The position numbers were made by a program, and so were the translations under genes. A DNA stretch of 11,793 bases from WHSM01 sp050701815 (GTDB lineage Bacteria > Actinomycetota > Actinomycetes > Mycobacteriales > Micromonosporaceae), in the NCBI GenBank assembly GCA_050701815.1, contig JBOGDL010000320.1:1-11793 (forward strand), given 5' to 3'. The notes under the pieces were generated by a model. It ran no database searches. It was not told the origin of the DNA and was given only the letters and a program-made list of their open reading frames with translations. Positions 1-6,473 of this stretch are shown piece by piece (within the stretch, counting starts at the first letter, position 1; each line of letters opens with the position of its first letter).

Positions 1-887
1 ATCTGAAGCAGATCGGCAAGGTTGCCCTGCTGAATGCCGAGCAGGAGGTCGACCTCGCACTGCGGATCGAAGCAGGCCTCTTCGCCGAAGAGAAGATCAA
101 CGCCGACGACGGCTCGATGGACCCCAAGCTCAAGCGTGAGCTCGAATTCGTCATCCACGACGGCAAGCGCGCCAAGAACCACCTCCTTGAGGCCAACCTG
201 CGCCTCGTCGTCTCGCTGGCCAAGCGCTACACCGGTCGCGGGATGCCGCTGCTCGATCTGATCCAGGAGGGGAACCTGGGCCTGATCCGCGCGGTGGAGA
301 AATTCGACTACACCAAGGGCTACAAGTTCTCCACGTACGCCACGTGGTGGATCCGGCAGGCGATCACGCGCGCCATGGCAGACCAGGCCCGCACCATCCG
401 GATCCCGGTGCACATGGTCGAGGTGATCAACAAGCTGGGCCGGATCCAGCGCGAGCTGCTTCAGGATCTGGGGCGCGAGCCCACTCCAGAAGAGCTCGCC
501 AAGGAGATGGACATCTCCCCTGAAAAGGTGCTCGAGATCCAGCAGTACGCACGAGAGCCGATCTCGTTGGATCAGACCATCGGGGATGAAGGCGACAGCC
601 AACTCGGCGACTTCATCGAAGACAGCGAAGCCGTGGTGGCGGTCGACGCGGTCTCGTTCTCCCTGCTTCAAGATCAGCTACAGCAGGTGCTGCAGACGTT
701 GTCCGAGCGGGAGGCCGGCGTGGTTCGGCTCCGGTTCGGTCTCACCGACGGCCAGCCCCGCACTCTGGACGAAATCGGCCAGGTGTACGGCGTGACACGG
801 GAACGGATCCGTCAAATCGAATCCAAGACCATGTCGAAGCTACGGCACCCGTCCCGCTCCCAGGTGCTACGGGACTACCTGGACTGA
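1..887 (+). CDS. sigA: Principal RNA polymerase sigma factor, C-terminal part (5' end outside window)
   Basis: This is the housekeeping sigma-70 factor (SigA/HrdB/RpoD), which directs core RNA polymerase to most promoters. The reading frame is open from base 3, so 294 residues are visible and the N-terminus lies upstream of the window. In order one sees the end of region 1.2 (LKQIGKVALLNAEQEVDLA), then region 2 with KNHLLEANLRLVVS, DLIQEGNLGLIRAVEKFDY and the -10-binding, melting segment KFSTYATWWIRQAITRAMAD. Region 3 follows, with the sigma-finger motif GDEGDSQLGDFIED. Region 4.2 has RTLDEIG and the helix-turn-helix VTRERIRQIE, and the gene ends in LRHPSRSQVLRDYLD. The intact LGDFIED finger and classical C-terminus point to the primary factor and not a group-2 paralogue. 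A second sigma gene at 10337-11335 is a close relative in the same orientation. No convincing terminator follows the stop. Confidence 0.96.
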   Translation, partial: LKQIGKVALLNAEQEVDLALRIEAGLFAEEKINADDGSMDPKLKRELEFVIHDGKRAKNHLLEANLRLVVSLAKRYTGRGMPLLDLIQEGNLGLIRAVEKFDYTKGYKFSTYATWWIRQAITRAMADQARTIRIPVHMVEVINKLGRIQRELLQDLGREPTPEELAKEMDISPEKVLEIQQYAREPISLDQTIGDEGDSQLGDFIEDSEAVVAVDAVSFSLLQDQLQQVLQTLSEREAGVVRLRFGLTDGQPRTLDEIGQVYGVTRERIRQIESKTMSKLRHPSRSQVLRDYLD

Positions 888-1028
888 CGCTGCTGATCAA
901 CGGAACAGAACGTGATGCTGCCGTGTCCTGCTCGTGACTATGCGCATGGCACCCTGGCCGCAGTGGCGCCTCGTTTGGTTGTGAGGTTTCTCGCGGCTCG
1001 CCGAGCGGGGAAGTCCTCCAGCAGCGCG

Positions 1029-1034
1029 TATGTT
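1029..1034 (+). promoter_or_regulatory. Possible -10 element for the DUF7455 gene
   Basis: TATGTT fits the actinobacterial -10 pattern TAnnnT and lies about 120 nt before the ATG at 1154. No good -35 hexamer is found 16-18 nt upstream. If used, it would give a leader of about 110 nt carrying the tandem repeat at 1063-1118. The call rests on one hexamer only and is weak. Confidence 0.2.
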
Positions 1035-1062
1035 GCAGCATGTGTGAGATCGTCAAGACAAG

Positions 1063-1118
1063 GGTGGACGCCCTTCTACGCGGAGAAGACGGTGGACGCG
1101 CTTCTACGCGAGAACGAA
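1063..1118 (+). repeat. Imperfect 28-bp tandem duplication in the sigA-DUF7455 gap
   Basis: Two adjacent 28-nt units, 1063-1090 and 1091-1118, agree at 22 of 28 positions. Both begin GGTGGACGC, then C or G, then CTTCTACGCG. They end 35 nt before the start of the DUF7455 gene, so they are probably in its leader or promoter region. They are not part of a convincing reading frame. They could be a duplicated regulator site or a leader element; the sequence does not say which. Confidence 0.7.
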
Positions 1119-1153
1119 CGTGAACCGGTGAGGCAAGAGCGAAGGAGGGGGCG

Positions 1154-1384
1154 ATGACGCCGACGTTGACACCACCTACCGAGGTCTGGTCCGCCGCTGG
1201 TGAACGCTGCGACCGATGCAGCGCCGCCGCCAAACTCCGCATTGTGGTGGCTGGCGGGGGCGACCTGCTGTTCTGCGGGCATCACGCCAACAAGTACGCC
1301 GAGCAACTCGTCAAGATCGCAGCTGATGTGTCCGTCGACCCGGAATTCACGTGGGTTGGCACCGAAATGATGTCTGAAAACTAG
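1154..1384 (+). CDS. DUF7455 family small zinc-ribbon-like protein
   Basis: This 76-residue protein resembles the actinobacterial family DUF7455, which commonly lies just downstream of the principal sigma factor. Its function is unknown. Visible features are a CDRC knuckle (Cys19, Cys22) and a second cluster, CGHH (Cys41, His43, His44), in the family-like stretch GDLLFCGHHANKYAEQL. These could together bind one zinc ion; metal binding is inferred and not shown. The start is well supported by AAGGAGG at 1142-1148, five nt before the ATG. The gene is monocistronic: a strong hairpin terminator follows at 1435-1480, and the next gene runs on the opposite strand. It has no signal peptide or membrane segment, so it is probably cytoplasmic. 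Confidence 0.88.
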   Translation: MTPTLTPPTEVWSAAGERCDRCSAAAKLRIVVAGGGDLLFCGHHANKYAEQLVKIAADVSVDPEFTWVGTEMMSEN

Positions 1385-1434
1385 CACCCCACCAATCGAG
1401 AACCTCGCGACATTTCGCGGATCCAACAAAGCTG

Positions 1435-1480
1435 ACGAGGGGCGCACCGCCACAGGCGGTGCGCCCCTCGTGTGTGTTCT
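1435..1480 (+). terminator. Strong hairpin terminator after the DUF7455 gene
   Basis: A perfect 15-bp inverted repeat (1436-1450 with 1456-1470, extended by an A-T pair at 1435/1471) encloses the 5-nt loop CACAG. It is followed by the U-rich run TGTGTGTTCT. It sits between convergent genes and could also stop transcripts leaving the helicase gene on the other strand, where a short T-rich run follows the stem. Confidence 0.85.
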
Positions 1481-1485
1481 GGAGT

Positions 1486-1589
1486 GGCCAGCGCCGCACA
1501 GTCGGTGGGGCGGCGCCGGGCCGGCGCTTCACAGCGGGGCGCACCGCCCGGCCAGCGCCTCACGGCGCCTCGCCAGGCCAGCGCCTCAC
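1486..1589. repeat. Cluster of four 14-bp direct repeats between convergent genes
   Basis: A 14-bp unit, consensus GGCCAGCGCCTCAC, occurs at 1486-1499 (one change), 1519-1532 (two changes), 1550-1563 (exact) and 1576-1589 (exact). Unit starts are 33, 31 and 26 nt apart. The last copy includes the helicase stop codon (1586-1588). The intervening stretch 1536-1548 repeats 13 nt of the left terminator arm (GGGGCGCACCGCC, also 1439-1451). Four copies in 104 nt is more than GC bias would readily give. The role is unknown. Confidence 0.7.
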
Positions 1590-3352
1590 CAGGTCTGAAT
1601 CGACGTGATCCGCGCTTGCAACTGCTCGATCGTGGCTTGGGCGCTCGGCGGACCACCGCAGATCCGGCGCAGCTCGGCGTGGATCTGACCGTGCGGACGT
1701 CCCGAGCGATGGTGCTCCGCGGCGACCAGCGTATTGAGGTGCTTCCGCAGCGTCTGCCGGCGACGTCCAGTGGTCAGCGGCGGCTCCTTTGGCGGCTCAG
1801 CGGGCGCGGCGGCGGGGTCGCGTTCCCGCGATGACACCTGGTCTGCCTGTCGCTTGGAGAGCACCAGGGCCACCTGCTCTGGTGTCAGCAGACCCGGCAA
1901 GCCCAGGAAGTCCTCCTCCTCCGCGGTGCCGGTGAGCATCGGAAGGCCGAAGGAATTCCCGTCGAAGATCACCTGGTCGAGCTCCGCGGTGGCGCCCACC
2001 GCGGTGAAAGACTGCGGCGGTTCAGCGGCCTCATCCTGTTGTCGCTGGGCCGCGGCGAGCAGGTCGTCGTCGAGCCCGTCGGCCGTCTTGTCGCCCAGCA
2101 CGTGGTCCCGCTCGGCCTCCATCTGGCTGGCCAGCTCCAACAGCGGCGGCACGCTGGGCAGGAACACCGAAGCGACCTCCCCGGGCCGTCGGGCCCGTAC
2201 AAACCGCCCGATCGCCTGGGCGAAGAACAGCGGGGTCGAGGCGCTGGTCGCGTACACACCGACGGCCAGGCGCGGGATGTCGACGCCCTCGCTGACCATC
2301 CGCACCGCGACCATCCAGGCGTCGTCGGACGCTGCGAACTTGGCGATCCGCTCGCTGGCGCCGGCGTCGTCGGAGAGCACCAGCACCGGGCTCACCCCGG
2401 TGATCTCGGCGAGCCGCTTGGCGTACGCGCGGGCGCTGTTCTGGTCGGTGGCGATCACCAGGCCACCCGCGTCCGTCATCCCGGCTGACCGAAGATGCCG
2501 CAGCCGGGCGTCCGCCGCGCGCAGCACCTGCGGGATCCAGTCACCGCCGGGGTCGAGAGCCGTACGCCAGGCTTTCGCGGTCACGTCGGCGGTGAGGGGC
2601 TCACCCAACCGGACCGCCAACTCGTCGCCCGCGCTGGTGCGCCAGCGCGCCTCCCCCGAGTACGCCAGGAAGATCACCGGACGAACCACGCCGTCAGCGA
2701 GCGCGTCCGCGTAGCCGTACGTCGAGTCGGCGCTGGATCGCAGCAACCCGTCGTTGCCGCGTTGATAGTCCACGAACGGGATCGGGTTGTCGTCTGACCG
2801 AAACGGGGTGCCGGTCAGCCCGAGCCGGCGGGTCGCCGGCTCGAACGCCTGCCGTACCCCTTCTCCCCAGGTGCGGGCATGACCGGCGTGGTGGATCTCG
2901 TCGAGGATCACCAGCGTGCGGCGCGCCAGGGTGCGGCGCCGGTGCACCGCCGGCGCCATTCCCACCTGGGCGTACGTGACCACCACCCCGTCGAAGTCAG
3001 CGGCGGTGTGCAGGTCGGCGTTGCGGAAGTCAGGGTCCAAGGCGATTCCGGCGCCGGCGGCTGCCTGCGCCCACTGGGTCTTCAAATGCTCGGTGGGCGC
3101 GATCACCGTGATCGCCTCGACCGCCTTGGCTTCCAGCAGCTCGGCGGCGACCCTGAGCGCGAACGTGGTCTTGCCGGCGCCGGGCGTGGCGACTGCGAGG
3201 AAGTCGGTGTCGCGGCGTCGCAGGTATTCCACCAGCGCCTTGCGCTGCCATTCCCGGAGCGGGCCCCGTGACGATTCCGGTGTGCTCGGCGGCGCCTCGT
3301 GGAGCGATCCCTGTGAAAGCTGGGTCTCGACGGCTCGGGCGCGGGGCGGCAT
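1586..3352 (-). CDS. DEAD/DEAH-box (SF2) helicase
   Basis: This 588-residue superfamily 2 helicase probably remodels DNA using ATP. The order of motifs is a Q-motif-like PLREWQRKAL (31-40), Walker A ATPGAGKTT (55-63), motif Ia IAPTEHLKTQW (84-94), Walker B variant LDEIHH (150-155, a DEIH box), motif III GLTGTP (178-183), motif V VSEGVDIPRL (353-362) and motif VI QAIGRFVRAR (379-388). The C-terminal 60 residues (RRRQTLRKHLNTLVAAEHH onward) form a conserved-looking helical tail of unknown role. The open frame extends to 3547, but I chose the ATG at 3352. It has AAGGAG four nt upstream, and the extra N-terminal 65 residues look non-coding. The architecture resembles RadD/XPB-like repair helicases. 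The substrate is unknown. A RecA-NDp-like promoter upstream (3487-3509) suggests DNA-damage control. Confidence 0.93.
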   Translation of the reverse strand: MPPRARAVETQLSQGSLHEAPPSTPESSRGPLREWQRKALVEYLRRRDTDFLAVATPGAGKTTFALRVAAELLEAKAVEAITVIAPTEHLKTQWAQAAAGAGIALDPDFRNADLHTAADFDGVVVTYAQVGMAPAVHRRRTLARRTLVILDEIHHAGHARTWGEGVRQAFEPATRRLGLTGTPFRSDDNPIPFVDYQRGNDGLLRSSADSTYGYADALADGVVRPVIFLAYSGEARWRTSAGDELAVRLGEPLTADVTAKAWRTALDPGGDWIPQVLRAADARLRHLRSAGMTDAGGLVIATDQNSARAYAKRLAEITGVSPVLVLSDDAGASERIAKFAASDDAWMVAVRMVSEGVDIPRLAVGVYATSASTPLFFAQAIGRFVRARRPGEVASVFLPSVPPLLELASQMEAERDHVLGDKTADGLDDDLLAAAQRQQDEAAEPPQSFTAVGATAELDQVIFDGNSFGLPMLTGTAEEEDFLGLPGLLTPEQVALVLSKRQADQVSSRERDPAAAPAEPPKEPPLTTGRRRQTLRKHLNTLVAAEHHRSGRPHGQIHAELRRICGGPPSAQATIEQLQARITSIQTW

Positions 3353-3486
3353 GGGGCTCCTTGTTCTCGACGATTGGCGGACATCAGCTCCTGGCCTGGG
3401 CCACCCGCCGACCCGCGGCGGGCGCGTGTCCAAGCCAAGGCGGGCAGGGCTACGCGTCCGACCCGCCTGGCGCAGCGAGTCGCCCC

Positions 3487-3509
3487 AGGTTAGCCGGCGA
3501 ATGTGACAA
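3487..3509 (-). promoter_or_regulatory. RecA-NDp (PafBC)-like promoter for the helicase gene
   Basis: On the minus strand TTGTCA (3509-3504) is followed by TAACCT (3492-3487), with 17 nt from the first T of one to the first T of the other. This equals the geometry of the mycobacterial RecA-NDp motif TTGTCRGTG-N8-TAnnnT. TTGTCR and TAnnnT match; the three bases after TTGTCR are CAT and not GTG. Two further TTGTC boxes lie upstream, at 3524-3517 and 3540-3533. A start near 3480 would leave a leader of about 125 nt. Confidence 0.4.
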
Positions 3510-3571
3510 CGAGTCCGCGACAAGCCGGCGCCGTGACAAGTGGGCACGGAACCGGAAAGACCCGGCGGAAC

Positions 3572-3808
3572 TCAGTCCTGGCCGTCTGAGCCTTCCGGCA
3601 TGGAGTCGTAGATCTCCTTGCACTTCGGACACACCGGCGCGCCAGGTTTGGCCGCCTTGGTGACAGGGAACGTCTCACCGCACAATGCGATCACGTACGT
3701 GCCCATCACCGCGCTTTCGGCGATCTTCTCCTTGCGCACGTAGTGGAACATCTCGGGGCCGGTGTCAGTGTCCCTGGTCTCCGGCCGCACATCGGTCAGT
3801 GTGCTCAT
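3572..3808 (-). CDS. DUF3039 family protein
   Basis: This 78-residue actinobacterial protein of family DUF3039 has no assigned function. The core matches the family pattern: FHYVRKEKI (21-29), ESAVMGTYVIALCGE (31-45) and VCPKCKEIYDSM (59-70). Cys43, Cys60 and Cys63, possibly with His22, could form a zinc site; that is inferred. The start is uncertain. An ATG at 3832 adds eight residues (MDGGGEKS) but has no ribosome site. The ATG at 3808 begins the family-like MSTLTDVRPE and has GGAGGT 12 nt upstream (3821-3826), so I prefer it. The gene lies 219 nt upstream of the helicase on the same strand and is divergent from the methyltransferase gene. From memory, a DUF3039 gene also sits near sigB in mycobacteria, so its place here looks ancestral. 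Confidence 0.87.
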   Translation of the reverse strand: MSTLTDVRPETRDTDTGPEMFHYVRKEKIAESAVMGTYVIALCGETFPVTKAAKPGAPVCPKCKEIYDSMPEGSDGQD

Positions 3809-3984
3809 GCTCTTCTCGCCACCTCCATCCATCAGTGTGGCAGGTCGGTCGGCGATCCGAGGCGGCTGACCCGCTGCCTGGCGACGGCGAACAAACCCGA
3901 ATCCCGGTCCAAGTGAACAGGCAGTCGAACGTCCCGCTACGCACAGCAGCTAAACGGACAAGCCGGACAACCTGAGGAAGACAC

Positions 3985-4851
3985 TTGCGACGCAGACCTG
4001 ATAGAACATCAGACGTGGTCGATTCGAACACCAAATTTCGCAGGGCTGTGGCACGCACGCCGCTGGCTCGGGTCGCCGTGTTCCCGCAACGGCTGGCGCG
4101 GGTGGCGCGGCACGACGCCAAGGTGATTGGCACTTCCGTACGGTGGTTGTTCACGTCCCGTGAACATCACAACTACACGTACGATCTCACCGCGCGAAAC
4201 CAGACCCACCTGGCGTGGTTCGTGTCGCAGGTGTGCGACGTGCCGGTGGCTGACGCGCGCGGCTGGCTCGCTGAGATCGCCGAAGACGAGGCGCTGCGCA
4301 ATCACATCGCCACCGCCACCGCCGCTGCCGGCCGGGGCGGCCTGGGCGACCGCACCGCGCTCTACGCGCGCCGGGTCGGCTGGTACGCGATGGTGCGGGC
4401 GCGCCGCCCCAAACACGTCGTCGAGACCGGGGTCGACAAGGGGCTGGGCACCTGCGTGATCGCCGCGGCTCTGCTCCGCAACGCCACCGAAGGCCACCCC
4501 GGCCGGGTCACCTCAATGGACATCAACCCGGAAGCCGGATACCTGGTGGCTGAGCCGTGGTCCAGCGTGGTGGATCTGGTGATCGGCGACTCGCAACAGG
4601 AGATCAAGAAACTGACCACGCCGGTGGACATCTTCTTGCACGACAGCGACCACGCCCCGGAGCGGGAGCGCGCCGAATTCAAGAAGGTCGAGAAGAAACT
4701 GGCCCCCGGCGCCTTATTGCTGACCGACAACGTGACCCACACCGACGTGCTGGCCAAGCACGCCGAGGCCACCGGCCGGCGCTTCCTGGCCTGGACAGAA
4801 CGGCCCCGGGGGCACTGGTTTCCCGGCGACGGCATCGGCGCCGCTTGGTGA
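3985..4851 (+). CDS. Class I SAM-dependent methyltransferase
   Basis: This 288-residue protein has a Rossmann-fold methyltransferase domain in its C-terminal half. Motif I is VVETGVDKGLG (145-155). SMDIN (177-181) supplies the acidic residue expected to hold the SAM ribose, with GDSQ at 201-204, DIFLHDSDH at 215-223 and LLLTDN at 244-249. The HDSDH stretch resembles the metal-site region of Methyltransf_24/O-methyltransferase-type enzymes. The substrate is unknown. The N-terminal 130 residues are basic, contain SREHHNYTYDLT (58-69), and look like a separate helical domain. The start is a TTG preceded by GAGGAAG four nt upstream; a GTG at 4015 is the alternative but has no clear ribosome site. 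A possible hairpin follows the stop, and the next gene begins 90 nt on. Confidence 0.88.
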   Translation: MRRRPDRTSDVVDSNTKFRRAVARTPLARVAVFPQRLARVARHDAKVIGTSVRWLFTSREHHNYTYDLTARNQTHLAWFVSQVCDVPVADARGWLAEIAEDEALRNHIATATAAAGRGGLGDRTALYARRVGWYAMVRARRPKHVVETGVDKGLGTCVIAAALLRNATEGHPGRVTSMDINPEAGYLVAEPWSSVVDLVIGDSQQEIKKLTTPVDIFLHDSDHAPERERAEFKKVEKKLAPGALLLTDNVTHTDVLAKHAEATGRRFLAWTERPRGHWFPGDGIGAAW

Positions 4852-4858
4852 AGAGGCG

Positions 4859-4884
4859 CCGCGCGGTGGGCAGCCGCCGCGCGG
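4859..4884 (+). terminator. Possible hairpin after the methyltransferase gene
   Basis: CCGCGCGG occurs at 4859-4866 and again at 4877-4884. Because the octamer is its own reverse complement, the copies can form an 8-bp stem with a 10-nt loop. There is no U tract after it (GTGAAAT), so termination is uncertain and read-through into the HhH-GPD gene is possible. Confidence 0.35.
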
Positions 4885-4941
4885 TGAAATGCCCCGGTCG
4901 CGACGTCAACATCAACTGACCAGACGTGGCAGGCTTGCGGT

Positions 4942-5526
4942 ATGACTCGCGCGTTGTGCCTGGCCCAGAACCCGGAAGCGGACAAGTTGCTGTCCTCCAG
5001 CCCGTTGGCGCTGTTGACGGGGATGCTGCTGGATCAGCAGGTGGGCATGGAGAAAGCCTTCACCGGGCCGTACGAGTTGGCATCGCGGCTCGGCCACGAG
5101 CCGAGCGCGCAGGAGATCGCTGATTTCGACACCGAAGCCCTGGTGGAGGTGTTCGCGCAACGTCCCGCGATTCACCGCTTCCCGGGCGCCATGGCAAAGC
5201 GGGTCCAGGAGCTGTGCCGGCACCTGCGTGACCATTACCAGGGCGACGCCGAAGCCGTGTGGCGGGACGCGGGGACCGGCGCCGAGCTGCTCAAGCGGCT
5301 CAAGGCGCTGCCCGGCTTCGGCGATCAGAAATCCAGGATCTTCCTGGCCCTGCTGGGCAAGCAGCTGCAGGTGCGTCCCGAGGGCTGGCGGGAGGCCGCA
5401 GGAGCGTACGGCGAAGCAGGCTCGCTTCGCTCCGTGGCCGACATCGTGGACGCGACCAGCCTTGCCGCCGTACGTGAGCACAAGCGCCAGATGAAGCAGG
5501 CCGCGAAGGCGGGGAGCGCCCCATGA
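4942..5526 (+). CDS. HhH-GPD family base-excision-repair-type protein
   Basis: This 194-residue protein is all-helical and related to the EndoIII/MutY/AlkA superfamily of DNA glycosylases. The helix-hairpin-helix is LKALPGFGDQKSRIFLALLG (120-139). The N-terminal PLALLTGMLLDQQVGMEKAF (21-40) corresponds to the usual SxxxxQQ start of the fold. Closely similar actinobacterial proteins are annotated as HhH-GPD-type repair proteins; the lesion recognised is not known to me. Two things are odd. The place where family members have the catalytic Asp about 20 residues after LPGxG reads VRPEGW (144-149). There is also no four-Cys iron-sulphur loop (only Cys6 and Cys92). Its stop overlaps the next gene's start by 4 nt. 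No clear ribosome site precedes the ATG. Confidence 0.87.
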   Translation: MTRALCLAQNPEADKLLSSSPLALLTGMLLDQQVGMEKAFTGPYELASRLGHEPSAQEIADFDTEALVEVFAQRPAIHRFPGAMAKRVQELCRHLRDHYQGDAEAVWRDAGTGAELLKRLKALPGFGDQKSRIFLALLGKQLQVRPEGWREAAGAYGEAGSLRSVADIVDATSLAAVREHKRQMKQAAKAGSAP

Positions 5527-5909
5527 GTCGACGCCACCCGGTCGTCATCACCGACGCTGAAACCAGCCCGGACGATCAGCTGCGGTCCCGTCAGATCCGT
5601 TACGCCACGATGATGGGGCTCCGGCTGGTGTGCCTGATCGTCGCCGGGGTGCTGGTGTCGGCCCAGGCGCCGCTGCTCTGGCTCTGGTTGCCGCTGTGCA
5701 TCGTCGGGATGGTGGCGTTGCCGTGGATGGCGGTGCTGATCGCCAACGATCGTCCGCCGAAGCGACGCCACCAGCTCAGCGCGATGCTCCGCGGCCGCGG
5801 GAAGCGCTCGGGCGAGTCGGCTTCGGCGCCGGGGTTGACGCCCGATCAACGCCCCGATCGGCGTGCCCTGAGCATGACCGAACAACGCATCATCGACGTC
5901 GACCAGTAG
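5523..5909 (+). CDS. DUF3099 family membrane protein
   Basis: This 128-residue protein has two predicted membrane helices, about residues 29-47 (MGLRLVCLIVAGVLV within it) and 50-74 (LLWLWLPLCIVGMVALPWMA within it). The N-terminal 28 residues are polar and the C-terminal tail is basic and disordered, ending in QRIIDVDQ. It matches the actinobacterial family DUF3099, of unknown function. The N-terminal ITDAETSPDDQLRSRQIRYA is typical. Its ATG is the ATGA overlap with the HhH-GPD stop, so the two are probably translationally coupled. It converges on the P-loop NTPase gene with only 15 nt between stops. From memory, a DUF3099 gene neighbours sigB in mycobacteria. Confidence 0.87.
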   Translation: MSRRHPVVITDAETSPDDQLRSRQIRYATMMGLRLVCLIVAGVLVSAQAPLLWLWLPLCIVGMVALPWMAVLIANDRPPKRRHQLSAMLRGRGKRSGESASAPGLTPDQRPDRRALSMTEQRIIDVDQ

Positions 5910-5924
5910 CGCGCCACGCGGCGC

Positions 5925-6473
5925 TCAACTGGGGTCGGGCTCGGCCGCGAGACGGTTGGCGTCCCGGCGCGAGCCGATCCGTACAAATCGCAGATTCTGG
6001 TATGCCGGGTCAGCAGCGGCTTCCCGATAGCGGCGGCGGTACTTCTCGTGCTGCGTCCACGCCCACGCGATGATCGACTCGTTCCGGCTCAGCCGGAACA
6101 GGTTGCCCACCGGCTCCCGGTTGCCGTTCCACAACTCCGCCTGCGTGACCACCCGGCGCAGGGTGCGGGTCACCACCTGACGCATCACCGCATGACGGGG
6201 TAGGTCGAACCACACCACGGTGTCGGCCCGGGCCCAGATCAGGTCCCGCACGGCCCGGTAGTTGCCGTCGATCACCCAGCTCTCCCCCGCCACGATGTCG
6301 CTGACTCGGTGGCGGAACTCCGGCTCCGGCAGCGGCGTCCAGCCGGGTTGGTGAAAGATCGCGTCCAACTCCACAAACGGCGCTCGCAGCTTGCCGGCCA
6401 GGGCCCGCCCCACGGTGGTCTTGCCGGAGCCGGAGTTTCCCACCACGGCGACCCGCCGCATCGCAGGCTTCAC
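5925..6473 (-). CDS. Adenylate-kinase-like P-loop NTPase
   Basis: This 182-residue protein resembles the small AAA/adenylate-kinase-like group often annotated as DNA topology modulation protein or FlaR. It has Walker A GNSGSGKTT (12-20), then VELDAIFHQPGWTPLP (34-49), which resembles the acceptor-nucleotide part of that group. WVIDGNYRAVRDLIW (66-80) and VVWFDLP (86-92) follow. The C-terminal half is Arg-rich with a lid-like stretch (YRRRYREA, 145-152). It is the third gene of the psuG operon: its ATG overlaps the kinase stop (ATGA at 6470-6473), and a second ATG at 6461 is possible. The substrate is unknown. The operon suggests a nucleoside or nucleotide kinase, but that is inference; a chance operon partner is equally possible. 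Confidence 0.85.
   Translation of the reverse strand: MKPAMRRVAVVGNSGSGKTTVGRALAGKLRAPFVELDAIFHQPGWTPLPEPEFRHRVSDIVAGESWVIDGNYRAVRDLIWARADTVVWFDLPRHAVMRQVVTRTLRRVVTQAELWNGNREPVGNLFRLSRNESIIAWAWTQHEKYRRRYREAAADPAYQNLRFVRIGSRRDANRLAAEPDPS

Noticed and set aside
912..1157. Open frame of 81 codons on the plus strand whose stop overlaps the DUF7455 ATG by 4 nt
   Set aside because: The product is Arg/Ser/Ala-rich with no recognisable pattern, runs through the tandem repeat in a different frame per unit, and has no ribosome site. The overlap is probably chance.
1486..1589. Short CRISPR-like array
   Set aside because: The repeats are only 14 bp, the spacing is irregular (12-19 nt between units), and there are no cas genes.
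1734..2714. 326-codon plus-strand frame opposite the helicase
   Set aside because: It is Ser/Arg/Ala-rich, antisense to motif-bearing helicase sequence, and has no recognisable domain.
3353..3547. N-terminal extension of the helicase by 65 residues
   Set aside because: The extension is Arg/Pro/Gly-rich, family similarity begins after 3352, and AAGGAG stands directly before the ATG at 3352. The extension would also cover the promoter-like motif.
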